Counted from the stretch's first letter, positions 28,351 through 40,359 are shown. The stretch is DNA of 64,000 bases from Echinarachnius parma (GCA_037951105.1 JBAMJV010001372.1:62001-126000); one strand, 5' to 3'. The notes: generated by a model not told the origin, from the sequence alone. Numbers and translations are program-made.

Positions 28351-29002
28351 ACACAAGTAGTGCAAAAATACACAGGAGCTCAAAGCCTCAGGGAAATTTA
28401 GCCCCTCAAATTGCTAAAAAGTGCCCCCCACCACCAAAAACATAAAAAATAAAATAAATATATGAAATGATTAATAAACAATCCCCTCAAAATTTGCATA
28501 GAGTTCAATGCAAAACAATGTTTTTTTTTCTTCATAGAGCTCCTTTCCCTACATAATGGCTTGAACATTAGCCCTAGAAATAAAAAATAAATTGGTTTAC
28601 ATGTATGTTTCCCCCCTGAAAACAAGTTTGACCCCAATTCATACTGTACTGCTCATTGATACAATTCATATTTGAATAATAACATTACTGATAAAAATGC
28701 ATCAAGACATCACATTAAACAAAATAATGGAGCCACCAAAAAGACACCAAATTATGCATGGTACATGTTGTACTTTTCCAAAGTAATTTGTAAGTACTAT
28801 AAACAACCCTGGTGAACCATTGGGCTTTAATACAGCTCTAAGCTGTAGTGACAGCTCAACTGTTATCTACAGGAATTGTGCAAATACAGATTATTAGGAA
28901 AAACATTCCTTTACCCTAGTAACCTTTCATACTGAACTATACTTAGCATACAGTACATATAGCCTGTGTACAGCACCACCAAAGTAATGAGTACTGACAT
29001 TA
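28351..29002. other. Non-coding stretch
   Basis: A CCCCCCACCACC patch near 28423; nothing else recognised. Confidence 0.5.
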
Positions 29003-30109
29003 CATATGGGCAATTCCGGATGAGAGAGGCCAAAAATGGAAAATTTAAAAGTTTATGAAATACAATTTCAAAGCATGTTTTAGGTGGACAACGTCCTATA
29101 TATTAGTGAATAGAAAACCGTTTGTGAATAACTTAATCCGTTTTTCTGAAAGCAGTGTTTGAACTTTTTGGGTTTTCGAGGCTTCAGAAATGAAAAAATG
29201 ACTAAATTCAATACCAAATCAATAAATCATTGATCCCTGAACTTATTCCTTTGTATACTTTGCAGTTAAACTAGTATATGGATAATCTTCTTATTTTGTA
29301 AAGCACTTGTTCCAACCGGAAGCAATATTTGCTGGACAGAATGACAAAATTTACTCCGATTTGGATGTAATTCCGTTACCGAAATTCCAAGAAAGTTTTT
29401 TTAAAGAACTTTAATATTGATGAATTATTCTGTAATTGTAAATCCAATGCTAAAATATGTGTCCTTGAAATCCCAAACACCCAATTCCTTAATATCTCCA
29501 CCCATTTCTATGAAAACATCGGTAACGGAATTACATGGTAACGGAATTACATCGGTAACGGAATTACATCGGTAGGGGACGCAACATTAATTTGACTTCA
29601 AAGTGGGTTGGAAGTTTTTGAAAGAAAGAAACACCACCTGATATACAGGGGGGAAAACAAAACCAACTTCTGATGAGTAAAAATGTTCTTTGGCCTTACA
29701 AATAGTTGAGAACCAGTTTATCTATTAAACATATGCCAGGCATAGTTTTCAAAAATATTAAAAAAACAAATTCTTGCCGTCTTTGGCAAGAAAATATAAA
29801 ATAGATCACCCAACCCCAACATCCTCCCCTTGTTGAAGTCTAAGACTGCAGGTAGTGTTGAGGAAGATAGTGTCCAAGATAACAGCAAAAACACTTAGAA
29901 CAGAGGAAAAAGCAACAACACAGTCTATAGTATTAGCAATGGCATGAAGGACCTCAAATTGAAATGGGTAGTAATTCAATATTGCAACGAAAACAATGCT
30001 AACAATTAATTGGCCAATTGATAGAAGCTGTGGATAGTAACATTACTATCAAATTATTGAAGCAAACAGTTCCAGAGAAGTATGGTTGGCCACAAAGTAG
30101 ATGACTTTG

Positions 30110-30570
30110 GCCTGAAATCTCATCAGTGGCTCAACTTGAGATTGGCCTAAAAAGACCAAGACTACCAGTACCACTTTGCGCCAGCAGGAGTATTGTGTAG
30201 TTGTTTATGTTTCCCAAAAAGTTTCATCTCATTATCTCGTCAATCCCTTGCTTCTGCTTAAAAGCATTAAGACAATGGGCCCTTTGAAATTATGTCAGTA
30301 TTATAAGAGGTCACCTGCAAATGTCCAGGATGATCCAGACACAATTGGGCTGATGACAGACTATACTTCGGCTATATTTCAAAGGGCCCATTACCCTGTT
30401 GCCTAATATCAAAACTCAAGGGATTGACTAGATAATGAAATGAAACCATTCAAATATTATAGCACCATACAGGAACTACAGAATAGGTCTACTGGTGAAT
30501 ATTGTTACCTGTAGTTTTTGTCTTTTTAAGCCAAGCTCAAGTTGAGGTACCGAGTTGAGAATTCGGGCCA
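30110..30570. repeat. Degenerate internal palindrome
   Basis: TTTCATCTCATTATCTCGTCAATCCCTT and ATGGGCCCTTTGAAAT at 30222-30290 pair with ATTTCAAAGGGCCCAT and AAGGGATTGACTAGATAATG at 30375-30440; outer parts (TTGAGATTGGCC, AACTTGAG) also partly pair. It lies within the 3.85-kb element. Confidence 0.6.
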
Positions 30571-30599
30571 ATTACATTACTCACAGGTCTTAGATATGT

Positions 30600-32055
30600 A
30601 AAAGAGCCACAGACAGACAGAAGAGATATACTCTCCGTCATATAAATGCATGTATCATGCTAACTTATTCACTGGCTTTAAAATGTAGCTTGCCAGTATT
30701 ATTTCGGATGAATTAAAGTTCAGAGAATAAGATTGAACTCTATCCTTGCTGGCCATTTGACTTGTCAGTATTGTAATATACTTTGTTAGTACAATTTATA
30801 AATAAGTTAAGGATTTTTAAAACTTGAACATCTTTAATATCAAGTTGTACACATTGTGCATTACATAATATACAAAAAACAATTAATTGTACCTCTGATA
30901 CATGTATCACCTGATCTCTGAATATAAATCAATGTTCTTGTACATGCTCCTAACAATTTATTATGTCCAAATTGCATAAAGTATGTGTACATGATAAAAA
31001 AAGTGTCTTGGTAGTATTCTTCAGTAGTAGTGATTTTGATCAGATAGATAAGTTTAATTTAGAACAATTTAGTAGGTCTGGCATACAGGTAGACATTATT
31101 TTAGAGGTCTAATAACATATCATAGATACCCTCAATGAGCCTCAAATGGACAGAAGAGATCCACTTTCCTTCATATAATTACTCATAACATACTAATTAG
31201 TTTCCTGGCTTTTAACTTCCCAGAAGTATTGGTATTAACATTCAGACAATAGGATTGAACCCTATCCTTGCTGGCCATTAAAGGGTACCACCACCCAAAC
31301 ATAATATTCTTATTATAGAAAGGGAACAAAGATCTTTAGTATTCCATTCCTTCAACAAGTTCACAAAAATATGTTTTCAGAAAAAAATATATAATTTGAA
31401 AAAAAATATCACCATTCTCAACCATGCTTTCATGTGGTCTGAATTGCAAAGACTATGCGTGCAGAGCCAGAGCGCTCTGTGCAGAGCGAAAGAATCATCC
31501 GGGATTCTAATGATGTATGCGTGGAAGCATTGGCGCACTCGCAAATGCTTGGCCCATATGGAACCAGGAAATAGCAGTGGTTCTGTAAGTGGTGGAAATT
31601 AATTGATTTGTTTATGAATTACACAACCCTTTGCAAAAATGTTGGGTATCTATTTGATATCACAAAACGGTACCAAAACATATAATAATGTGTTGTCCTT
31701 TGCCTGGTGGTCCCCTTTAAACTTACCAGCATGGTTACATACTTTGTTAGTACATGTCCAATGTATATTAAAGCCTCCAGGGTTTTCTGAATTCTAATAT
31801 CAAGTTGTACACATTGTGTATTGTATGATATATACTTCAAGCAATTCCTGTTACCCTTGATACATGCATCATTTGACATAGATCTGACTTCGATTTTTTG
31901 TTCTGCTAAGCACTTGCTTCCCTATCTGTTTTGTCCAAATTGCATAAAATAAGGAAGTGTACATGATCAAAAAAGTGTTTTTGGAGTATATGTGTATGAA
32001 ATACTTTGGTAGAAGTGATATTTATCCAATGGATACGTATAGTTTAGAAGAATTT
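30600..32055 (+). repeat. Diverged tandem duplication, about 490-bp unit
   Basis: 30600-31080 and 31140-32055 share CAGAAGAGAT.., CTATCCTTGCTGGCCATT, ATACTTTGTTAGTAC, TATCAAGTTGTACACATTGTG, TGTCCAAATTGCATAAA and GTGTACATGAT in the same order. The second copy is interrupted by the MITE at 31282-31716. Confidence 0.78.
31282..31716 (+). mobile_element. TTAA-flanked MITE, family C
   Basis: TTAA at 31278-31281 and 31717-31720. The ends are AGGGTACCACCACCC and GCCTGGTGGTCCCCT. Near-identical in layout to 62896-63326. Confidence 0.88.
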
Positions 32056-32858
32056 GTGGATAATTGACAAAGCAGTGTTACTAGTGTAATTCCGTTACCA
32101 TGTTCATTAGATAGCTTTATGGTATAAATAGAGAAATATGTGACCATTGATATGAGCCAGGACTGCAGAGTTTGATAACAAGGACTATGTAAATGAAGAC
32201 TGACTTGAATTTCGCAAATACAAATAGTTATTTTTTTTAGAAATTTCACACTGCGTTACCAAATTACCCAATTAAGCAGGCGTATTCGCATATTACTTCA
32301 TAATTAAGCATAAAAGTATCTTGCATTTTGGTTCTTATAAGTGTTTCAACATACAAATAACATTTTAAAGGGATTTTAGCTTATCTGGTATTCAAAAAAT
32401 TTAACTTTTTAAGGTAAATTTCAGAAGGCGTAATTCCGTTACCATTTATGTAATTCCGTTACCGCTGCCTTTCTGGGAAACATGGTCAGTTACGACCAAA
32501 CAAGATGAACATAAAGGAAAAAATTAATGTTATCATCAAGTTGACACCCATAGCAATGAAGTTTAAAATAAATTCACACAAAATGTCTTTTAAATTTCAG
32601 AGGAATTCATGTGAAAGTTGAAGGTGGGAAAAAAGGCCCATTCTCTGCCGTAATTCCGTTACCGACGTATTATACGTGCTAGCACTTTCCTCATTTATGA
32701 AATTTTCATATTTTGGTTTCTATATGACAGCAGGTATATCTCCAGAACTTATTAAAGTGTTGATAAGCCTTTAGGTCATAGGAATAATCCATAATATGAA
32801 AAAGAATGAGCAAAATTTCTCTGAATTGTAATTCCGTTACCACGGAATTGCCCATATG

Positions 32859-33838
32859 ATTTGGGTTCTAATTGAAGTGCCAGGATGAAGCTGGCTGATG
32901 AGCTGCCTTCTTATAGCTACAACTGTTTCACACATGTTTGGCTTGCCTATCAGGGAAAAGAATATAAAATTTATTTTTTTAGGGCTACTTTTCCTAGCTG
33001 GCCTACATGTAAAGGTCACTCTAAAAATTTGGTTTAAACTGAACTCTATGCAAATTTATGGGCCTCTCTCTCTTTGGCATTTCAGGGGCCCCCTGAGCCC
33101 CGTTTACAACCCTTGTCTATGGACGGCAATGTATAGCTATGCCTATGATGTCCGACACACTTTGGTAATGTTCTTTAACACGTTCAGGACTGGTCCCGAA
33201 AATACTCGGGCTTGGGTCAATGGAGAATACATGTTGGACAAAGTATAGCAAAATCTGTCAGTCCAGAACAGGTTTAAATACTTGCAGGCTTGCCTTGCAG
33301 CCCTGGTTATAGTCCAGTAATTGCTGTTTTTATATTTATATTGCCTCTCTCAAATGGCAAACTTGTAATGATGCACTCGTTATCTACCGTACCTAGATGA
33401 TGAGAAACCCCATGATGAGAAACAGGTCCAGGAGCTATGTATTGTATTTTTTCAAAGCCCTGGAACAACGAGATATAACGAGGTAAGCTCAATGGGCCCA
33501 CTGTATTTATAAGCATATCATAGCCTAGGTATTAGAACCAGAGGAAACAATTTCATTTGAAGAGCACTTAGAGCAGCATTTAACATTTTAAGTACATCAT
33601 GTACTGTACATGTGCTTTCAGAATATCTTTGCCCATTAATACTTGGTCTGGGGGGGGGGGGGTCATGGGTCATGGAGAATGTACGCTATCTCAAAATAAA
33701 ATTTAATATTAATACGTATTCATGACACATGATCAGAAAGGTAGTGCAACATAAATTATTTAAACAGTGTATCTCAGTTTTTAAAAACCCCACTAAATGT
33801 GTACACATGTATGTTTTTTGTGTGTGTTTTGAAATATG
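32859..33838. other. Non-coding stretch
   Basis: A short G run at about 33652-33662. No exon or element boundary recognised. Confidence 0.5.
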
Positions 33839-33844
33839 TTTATT
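33839..33844 (-). terminator. Possible PDP1 polyadenylation signal
   Basis: TTTATT on the + strand gives AATAAA on the minus strand, about 1.1 kb past the PDP1 stop. I saw no canonical hexamer nearer. No GU-rich element is evident after it, so the support is weak. Confidence 0.25.
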
Positions 33845-34970
33845 TACAACTAACAAATAGAATACCAGATATATATATCTCGTGTGTAAAGGGACAAAAA
33901 TAAAACAATAATGTAAAATTGTACTTTTTGACCATTAAACCACTCAAATGTGGAAAATAGTGTTCTACTTCAAATAGAAGGAAATTGCAGCATTATGAAA
34001 TTCACATAACTGTAACACTTCTCAAATGTTGAGAATCTTCTGAAATTAATTAAAACTTTATAATAAATTAATTAAATATGTAATATTAATTAATCTCTTC
34101 ATTACAAATGGCAGCTTTTGTCCATAACTTGAGAAATGTATTGCTTAAAATTTAATAATAATTAATACATTGTGCTACATATTTGTTTCCCATATATAGC
34201 CATATAAAGTTCTCCAGACAGAGCTACAAAAAATGCATAACACATGTCAAATGTGAATGTCAACTACCCTCTCTTTGAAAATCACAAACAATCATGTCTA
34301 ACACATCAAGTTTCAATGTTTCCATTTTTATGACCACTGTTCTAAATATGGAAGAGACAACCATAAGTACAAAGTATTTCGGCTTAATGATAGAACATGT
34401 TTGTACTTTCTAAAACAATAAACCCAACATTTACAAGACAGCAATAGTGTATCATTTCCAATTTCAGAACTGCGATTGATCACACACATTCAATCAAGTG
34501 GGTCTGTTACAGTATATATGAGATTCACAATAAAAAACCTTTTCTGGAAATTCAAATGTATCTTATAATTGTGTACCATTTAGTTTATAATTTTGTTAAT
34601 CTTCATGGATACTTGGCTCTAAATTAGCACAGACCAAAAGGGCAAAGAAAAAAGAAGCTTCAGGTCATCAAATTTAATTTACCTACATGTAAGAAACAAT
34701 GAAATCAAATCAATTTGCATTCTTCATTTCCTTTTGTATATTGTTTGTGGCAATCCAGTGCTTGTTTGTGTCCACCAGAATGTGAAAACTCTTTGATTTT
34801 GCTTGCTCAAAGGCCAGGCCACTAGAAAGCGTTTGAGACTTGGATCAAGGTATCCAAAATTACAGTAAACAATTATTAAATTTGTGACTATTTCCCTGAG
34901 TCTTTCCAACACACTCACAGCAGAGAAAGATTTGTTTTTTGTCTAAGTCTAACAACATCAACAAATGTAA
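33845..34970 (-). other. Probable PDP1 3' untranslated sequence
   Basis: AT-rich, repeat-free and downstream of the PDP1 stop on the minus strand. The assignment is by position only. Confidence 0.4.
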
Positions 34971-36527
34971 TTATGAATCAAAGTAAATGACAGTGACTGT
35001 AATATCATCTCTGTGCTGTCTGGCAACGCTATCAGGAAGACTCAAGATCTCAGCCAGTCTGTTGAGGTCAAAGTCATTGGCGACCCCGCACAGAGCATAG
35101 CGGATCAGGTGGGTGGCTGCATTGGTGTCCAGCGACTTGAGGATGTCCATTCTCTCCTTCAGATCTCTCATCACCTCCCTCAGCACCGCGCCCTGTGGCG
35201 GGAAGTAGTGGCTCGATGCCTTCATCGACTTCATGTGCTCCCCGACAAGCTCCACCGCCTTCTTACGCGACATCATATCCCACAGTCCATCAGAGGCCAA
35301 GATGAGGAACTTATCCTGTGGTTCAATCTGATGGTGTATCACCTCTGGCGTTGCAATGAGGTACGGTGGGGTGTGGAAATTCTTCGGCGGCATGTACCCA
35401 ATGAATTTGTGGAGGAGCCTCTCTTGCATTTGAGACGTCCACTTGAAGCGGATGTTGCCAAAAGCACGCAGGGGTATGAGTTCACCGAGCAGCCTCCCGT
35501 TCTTGATGACGGATGTGGATTCGTTCGCCGGATGAGTCTTCTTGATTCGCTCAGTTTCCTTGTTGTTATGGACATTGTGATCTACAGTGAGGTGAACCGC
35601 CTCCCATTTGCCATTTTCTCCAATGCGGCCGAGAACAGCGCGGCAATCACCAGCATTTGCAACGTACAAGTCTCGATCCTGAAAATAGGCCACGCATGCA
35701 CACGATCCTGTCACTGCCGACAGCACTGGCTCTATGCCTATGTCTTCTGTGATTGCTCGCATAGCTTCAGCTGCCAAGTCCTTGTCTAGACGATCAAATG
35801 CAGTCTTCAATTCATCCGCGATATCATCCTCGTCTAGCAAATCAACTTGAAGATTTGCCCTGACATACCCAAGCAAGCTTGCAAGGTACATGTCAGCAGT
35901 CACCTGCAGTTTGTACTCATTTGGATGCCGGTGCCACTTGACCAAATCATTCAGCTCCCCAGTCTGAAGGCCCCTCTCAACGCGATGTAGCTTCTCAAAG
36001 GGGAGAGTCTCCGCAGCGATGTAGTTGAAGAGTCGTTCACTGATGGCTTGAGCACAGGCAGTACCACCATGGCCATCAAACACTCCAAACAACATTCCCT
36101 CCGCGAGGTGACAGTCTGCAACAGCCCTTCTATCCTCTCCGGGCTTATTCGAGAACAGCTGGTTGCTGTCATAACGCCGTATATATGTGTCAGTTTCTTC
36201 TTCGCCAATGTGAACACTCACAGCATTTTGTTGCAGGACATCATTCGTCTGCTCTGGCGTTAACACAGGAGCATGCCACTGGTGCTGGCCTTTGCTACTT
36301 GTTCCTAGCATTCTGGTTAGAACTTTGGAACTCATAGACATTCCTGGTCCAGGAGAAAGCAGCCTTGGACCTGTCACACATGGTTGTAAAATATTCCCAC
36401 TTTGTTTGTAGAAACTCTGCCAGGTTGATTTATTGCAAGAATGGAGTCTTTTAAATCTTGAAACGATACACAGTCTTTTATAGCCTCCAAAGGCTGATAA
36501 TGGTCTGTTCAATATTGATGTTGCCAT
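34971..36527 (-). CDS. PDP1: PDP1, pyruvate dehydrogenase phosphatase catalytic subunit, mitochondrial
   Basis: A single-exon 518-codon frame encodes a PPM-family (PP2C) Ser/Thr phosphatase. The family member dephosphorylates the E1 alpha subunit of pyruvate dehydrogenase in the mitochondrial matrix and reactivates the complex; it depends on Mg2+. The first ~60 residues are rich in Arg, Lys, Ser and Leu with few acids, as in a mitochondrial presequence. PP2C motifs: GEDRR (130-134), GVFDGHGG (148-155, metal-binding Asp151), VANAGDCRAVLG (289-300), RAFGN (354-358), ASDGLWDMM (411-419, Asp413) and RDDIT (506-510). Family-specific blocks include YDSNQL (119-124), WHRHPNEY (198-205) and NAATHLIRYAL (469-479). 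Human PDP1 is 537 aa. The ATG context ACAATGG is good, and no in-frame upstream ATG was seen. PDP2 is the alternative paralogue; length and intronless form do not separate the two. Confidence 0.93.
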   Translation of the reverse strand: MATSILNRPLSAFGGYKRLCIVSRFKRLHSCNKSTWQSFYKQSGNILQPCVTGPRLLSPGPGMSMSSKVLTRMLGTSSKGQHQWHAPVLTPEQTNDVLQQNAVSVHIGEEETDTYIRRYDSNQLFSNKPGEDRRAVADCHLAEGMLFGVFDGHGGTACAQAISERLFNYIAAETLPFEKLHRVERGLQTGELNDLVKWHRHPNEYKLQVTADMYLASLLGYVRANLQVDLLDEDDIADELKTAFDRLDKDLAAEAMRAITEDIGIEPVLSAVTGSCACVAYFQDRDLYVANAGDCRAVLGRIGENGKWEAVHLTVDHNVHNNKETERIKKTHPANESTSVIKNGRLLGELIPLRAFGNIRFKWTSQMQERLLHKFIGYMPPKNFHTPPYLIATPEVIHHQIEPQDKFLILASDGLWDMMSRKKAVELVGEHMKSMKASSHYFPPQGAVLREVMRDLKERMDILKSLDTNAATHLIRYALCGVANDFDLNRLAEILSLPDSVARQHRDDITVTVIYFDS

Positions 36528-37610
36528 TGTAAAATGAACTTGATGCGAGTCCCTGAGATTAAGCTCAGAATGTTTCTAAAAATTCCTTGAACTTTGAGTT
36601 TGAACTGAATGAAACTGGAATTTTATTAAAGTTAACGTTCTTGAATTTGAAAGTCTGTAACTCATGAAAATCACAAATAAATCATGATATTTCCCACTGG
36701 TAAGGCATAAACAGAACTCACAAGTGCTCTCACAAGTTTACAAAAAGTAACTGTTCAACTTCAAGCAGCAGCAGCATCCATCCTGCGGCCTGCTCATGTC
36801 ATCATATGCTGCATGACTGCATCAGGACTGCTCTGAAGTGACACCGTGCACCGGCGTAGCATCCCGCCGACGCATCCCCGGGAGAAGTCTAACCAATCTT
36901 CGGCGACAACAACTTTAACTTTGTGACTCGGCTTTGACTAGATCTATTCTATAATTAACTGATGTTCACTCCTTCTAAATTGTCTCAAGTCGTCCCATGT
37001 GTCTTTAACGATGATGTTGCGATTCACAAAATTCAAACCATAAGTTCATGGTAGCCAAATTAAGCTCATTATAATACTTCAATTAACTATTCTATTCCTT
37101 CACTTCAGCTCCAGCGAACGTACGTGCATCTCAAACGTATGAAAGGCGATTCATGTTAAAAATTAATTTTCCACGCGAGTCGCGAGACGGCGTTATCAGT
37201 GTGTATCTGTTGGTAATCTGTATCGTGATCTGAGTAGTAAAGATTTTTGTTTTAGTCGATCGGGCGCCGTAATCGCAAATGATCCGGGAATGATCCTCGA
37301 TCAACAATGTGCTCAAACACGGTCTGCACAGCAGGGAGGTGTGCACCCATGTGCCATGTATGATGACACAATTTACTGCACGAGATGGAGATGTCCCTTC
37401 TGCATACCAAGCAGGCCCGTACCTAGTCTTTTGACAAGCCTGTCTCGTCTGAACTGAGTTGAATGAAAGGAACGACTGGACAGCGCGACTACAATGCACA
37501 TTCTCTTGGCGAGAGGATCGCACGTGAATTCATCATTTTGCCAGATAGCCTCCATCAGGCGTTCAGTCGTTCCTGATCTTGCATGCAGCGCTTGAGACAC
37601 GAAGCCTTGT
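36528..37610 (-). promoter_or_regulatory. Probable PDP1 5' untranslated and promoter region
   Basis: Upstream of the PDP1 start on the minus strand. A possible acceptor (minus strand ...TTAATCTCAG, near 36553) could mark a spliced 5' exon. CpG density rises at about 36840-36900 and 37120-37300. An inverted CCAAT box occurs near 36890 (CTAACCAATCT on +). No TATA box is convincing. The 130-codon frame at 37131-37523 is not recognisable. Confidence 0.35.
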
Positions 37611-38180
37611 TAAAGGCTAGCCCGTACCTAGAATAGTACAGGGGGCGTGGGGGATGGGGTCCCGGGGAGGGGTGTGCTACTGTGCTGACATAAAATCAGG
37701 TGGACCTTTTAAAATGTTGAGGATGTTCAGCGCACAAATAGAGGCCGGATGAGGAGGAGGCCTTCCCACGCGCACACCAAGGGTATATCCGTACGGGTTT
37801 TGAAGTCAAGCGGAACAAGATTTCCTGAGTAGTCGAGTAACAGGCTGCACCCCCCCCCCCCCCTACACCCCTGCACCCCCTGCACGGTCCAAGAGACATT
37901 GGTGTAGCGTGGTCGAACTGACTGAGGTCACTTCTTATGGGTATTTTCTTTATTTTTTCACAGAATGTCCTCTTATATGTTATAAGCTTGTATTTGTTTT
38001 GGGGGCCTGGGGGGGGGGGGGGGCACAGACCTCCCCTGGTTGCCCCTCTGTAATACTCTGTCAGACAGTCTTGGTGAGATATAATGGTGTTTGGTGTGAA
38101 GGCAGTCATAATTTATTACAATAATTCATTATCATGATTACTATTAATATTATCAATCATTCGAGGAAATTATTATCCAT
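37611..38180. other. Non-coding, with poly-C and poly-G runs
   Basis: C run near 37849-37863 with CACCCCTGCACCCCCTGC after it, and a G run near 38010-38022. Nothing else recognised. Confidence 0.5.
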
Positions 38181-38184
38181 TTAA

Positions 38185-38748
38185 AGGTAGTGTTGAGTAT
38201 TGGTATTTCCTGAAGTGCCCCCCCCCCCCGATATTTTTTGTGAGATAATGAAAAACTGACCGTCAAATTCGAAAGAACATACAATTTTAATGAGAGAAAA
38301 AACTTTATTTGATCAAAATCGGTTCAGAAACGGCTGAAATATCCATGAATATATTTATATTCAAAATGTTTTTCACCGGCAATCAACGGGCGATATTTTT
38401 TAGAAAAATTTCAGAAAATGCTCGAAGACTACTTTGAAGAAAAAAATCAGAATAGGTTTTTAAAAAGTCGTTGATGATATCTCTATTGAATCATTATTTT
38501 AACAAACATTAAATTTAAAATTTAATGCACAATTTTGTATGAAAAAAGACTAAAACCAATGATTTTTTTAAATAGCGCAGATCTTGAGTTGTAACGGCTC
38601 TTTTTGAATGATAACAGGGGTTTTACTTAGTCGTTTCTAATAATGTGTATACTTTTCGAGCATGGTGAAATTATAACTATTACTTTGTACCGTAATGGTG
38701 CAGGTTTTGGTTACTAAAGTTAAGTTTGACCAATACTCAACTATCCCT
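38185..38748 (-). mobile_element. TTAA-flanked MITE, family A
   Basis: TTAA at 38181-38184 and 38749-38752. Ends AGGTAGTGTTGAGTATTGG and CCAATACTCAACTATCCCT. 564 bp, full internal order, same subfamily as 2761-3305. Confidence 0.88.
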
Positions 38749-38752
38749 TTAA

Positions 38753-39319
38753 TAAGGCTTGCAACTTGGACAATCAGACGGGGTACGATCACTGACTGAT
38801 TTGGGGGAACCACTGATGATAATGATTATAGTGGTTACACGTCGAGGGGTCAAATTAAAAAAAAAAAGCATTGAAAACTTACTGGTAACGGGTAAATAAC
38901 CCTACATGCATCAAATCAAGGCAATACCGAGAGATGGTTTGAGTAATTAAATGAGTCATATTGGAGTGAGGAGCAGGAGTAAAATGGGCTGTTCAGGGTA
39001 ACGCAGTATCAGGATATTAGATAAATTGAGAAACAAGTGTTTTCAGCGCAAACACAATAAGTATGCTTACTCCCCGCCCCTCCCCACTCCATTCCCAATG
39101 GCGGCCCCCCAATGCGCGTCCACATCATTTTTGACATGATCCGCCTCCCATACTCTCTAAGGCCAAACGTTTAGAGACAGCGCGACCCCTAATCAAGTCA
39201 CCCCTCACGTAATGTCATCTGTGTCGCCCCCCCGGGGGGGGGGGGGGGGGCACTCATGTATGGTGTAAGACGGGTATGTGCCGCTTAAAAGAACCCCGTT
39301 TTCACACCCAAGCAAGCAA
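38753..39319. other. Non-coding stretch
   Basis: A C/G homopolymer patch at about 39229-39251. No gene signals. Confidence 0.5.
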
Positions 39320-39770
39320 CTCAAAAAGAATAATTATGTAGATGTATGTATTCCACGGAATAGATATGATTTTATTAATCATGAACATTTTTTATAAACA
39401 ATTATGGAAAAATCAGTGGGAAACAATAGAAAAGGGAATATTTTTATTTGGAATTCAACCATTTGTATTACAGTGTATTAACCTTTTGGGGTTTTGTAGA
39501 AAAGATGAACGGTTATTACATCAAATGAGATTGGGTAAATGTAAGTGTTTTTTTTATAAATTTAGTATGAATAAGCATGAAACTGGTCTTTGTGATTTTT
39601 GTATGGAATTTTAAAAAGTATATACAAGAGAGAAAAAAATTGTGTTTACGATTGAAAGTAAAACAATTGAGTTTACATAATTCATTGGGGAAAGAAGATC
39701 ATTTGCAGCCTGTGATGGCTTTCATAAAAGCCACTGATAAATATTATTTATTATAATTAGGTGATTTAAA
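39320..39770 (+). pseudogene. LINE retrotransposon 3' end (RNase H-like C-terminus), broken
   Basis: A 90-codon frame (39342-39614) includes RKDERLLHQMRLGKC and KHETGLCDFC, the pattern seen at the C-terminal end of non-LTR retrotransposon polyproteins after the RNase H domain. A frameshift at the stop then continues with KVKQLSLHNSLGKEDH and MAFIKATDKYYLL before a final stop near 39757. The 5' part is missing, as is usual for dead LINE copies. Confidence 0.6.
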
Positions 39771-39904
39771 ATTGTGAAAGAAATAATTATGTTTGTTACA
39801 CTCCGTCCTCAGGAGGAAGGAGGGGAAAAAGTAAGAATATAATTTGCACTGCGCACAACTAATGTATAATTAATATTCGCACCCCGTTCATGGTCTTTAC
39901 TTAA

Positions 39905-40355
39905 AGGGCAATGAAACCCAAGCAAAATGTTGCTTTCATAGTCTTGAAGAGATTAAGAAGAATAATCTCTGAAAGTTAGAGCATAATCGGGTAAGAAACA
40001 AGAAAACTCCCCATATGTTTTGTACACAAATGTTCCCATTTTTACAGTTTTCTTCATAGTCACATTTTTCCATTCCCCCCAACTCATGATATGTTATGTA
40101 TAAAAGCATTCTACAAAACATAATTATGTTGAACTCGAACGAAGGGTAAACATACATTTTGAGAAAATTGAACAAAACTGAAATTTTGTGTACAAAATGT
40201 ATGGGGAGTTGTCGAGTTGGGGCGTTGCCAATTTGAGTCACTCGAAGAAAAACATGGCTTTTTTCAAAGAGCCACAGTTTTCTTATTTCTTGACCGATTG
40301 TGCTCAAATTTTCAGAGACTATTCATATTTAGTGTCATATGAATTCCATTGTCCT
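39905..40355. mobile_element. TTAA-flanked MITE, family H
   Basis: TTAA at 39901-39904 and 40356-40359. Ends AGGGCAATG and CATTGTCCT. Inner inverted matches include CTCCCCATA..TTTTGTACAC and GTGTACAAAATGTATGGGGAG. 451 bp. Confidence 0.8.
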
Positions 40356-40359
40356 TTAA

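Larger units (their letters stand above)
29003..32858. mobile_element. 3.85-kb element with clustered 14-mer near both ends
   Basis: A perfect 16-bp inverted repeat, CATATGGGCAATTCCG, bounds the region (29003-29018 and 32843-32858). Nine exact copies of GTAATTCCGTTACC (either strand) lie near the ends. Left: 29367, 29521, 29537, 29554. Right: 32086, 32430, 32450, 32650, 32828. None was seen in the middle or elsewhere in the window. Such subterminal arrays are typical of transposase-binding sites. ATAT on both sides could be a 4-bp target duplication. No intact transposase frame, so it would be non-autonomous. The superfamily is not assigned. Confidence 0.65.

Noticed and set aside
35013..35789. 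258-codon plus-strand frame
   Set aside because: It is antisense to PDP1, whose minus-strand protein has all PP2C motifs.
37131..37523. 130-codon minus-strand frame upstream of PDP1
   Set aside because: No recognisable domain or splice link to PDP1, and composition unlike a coding exon.
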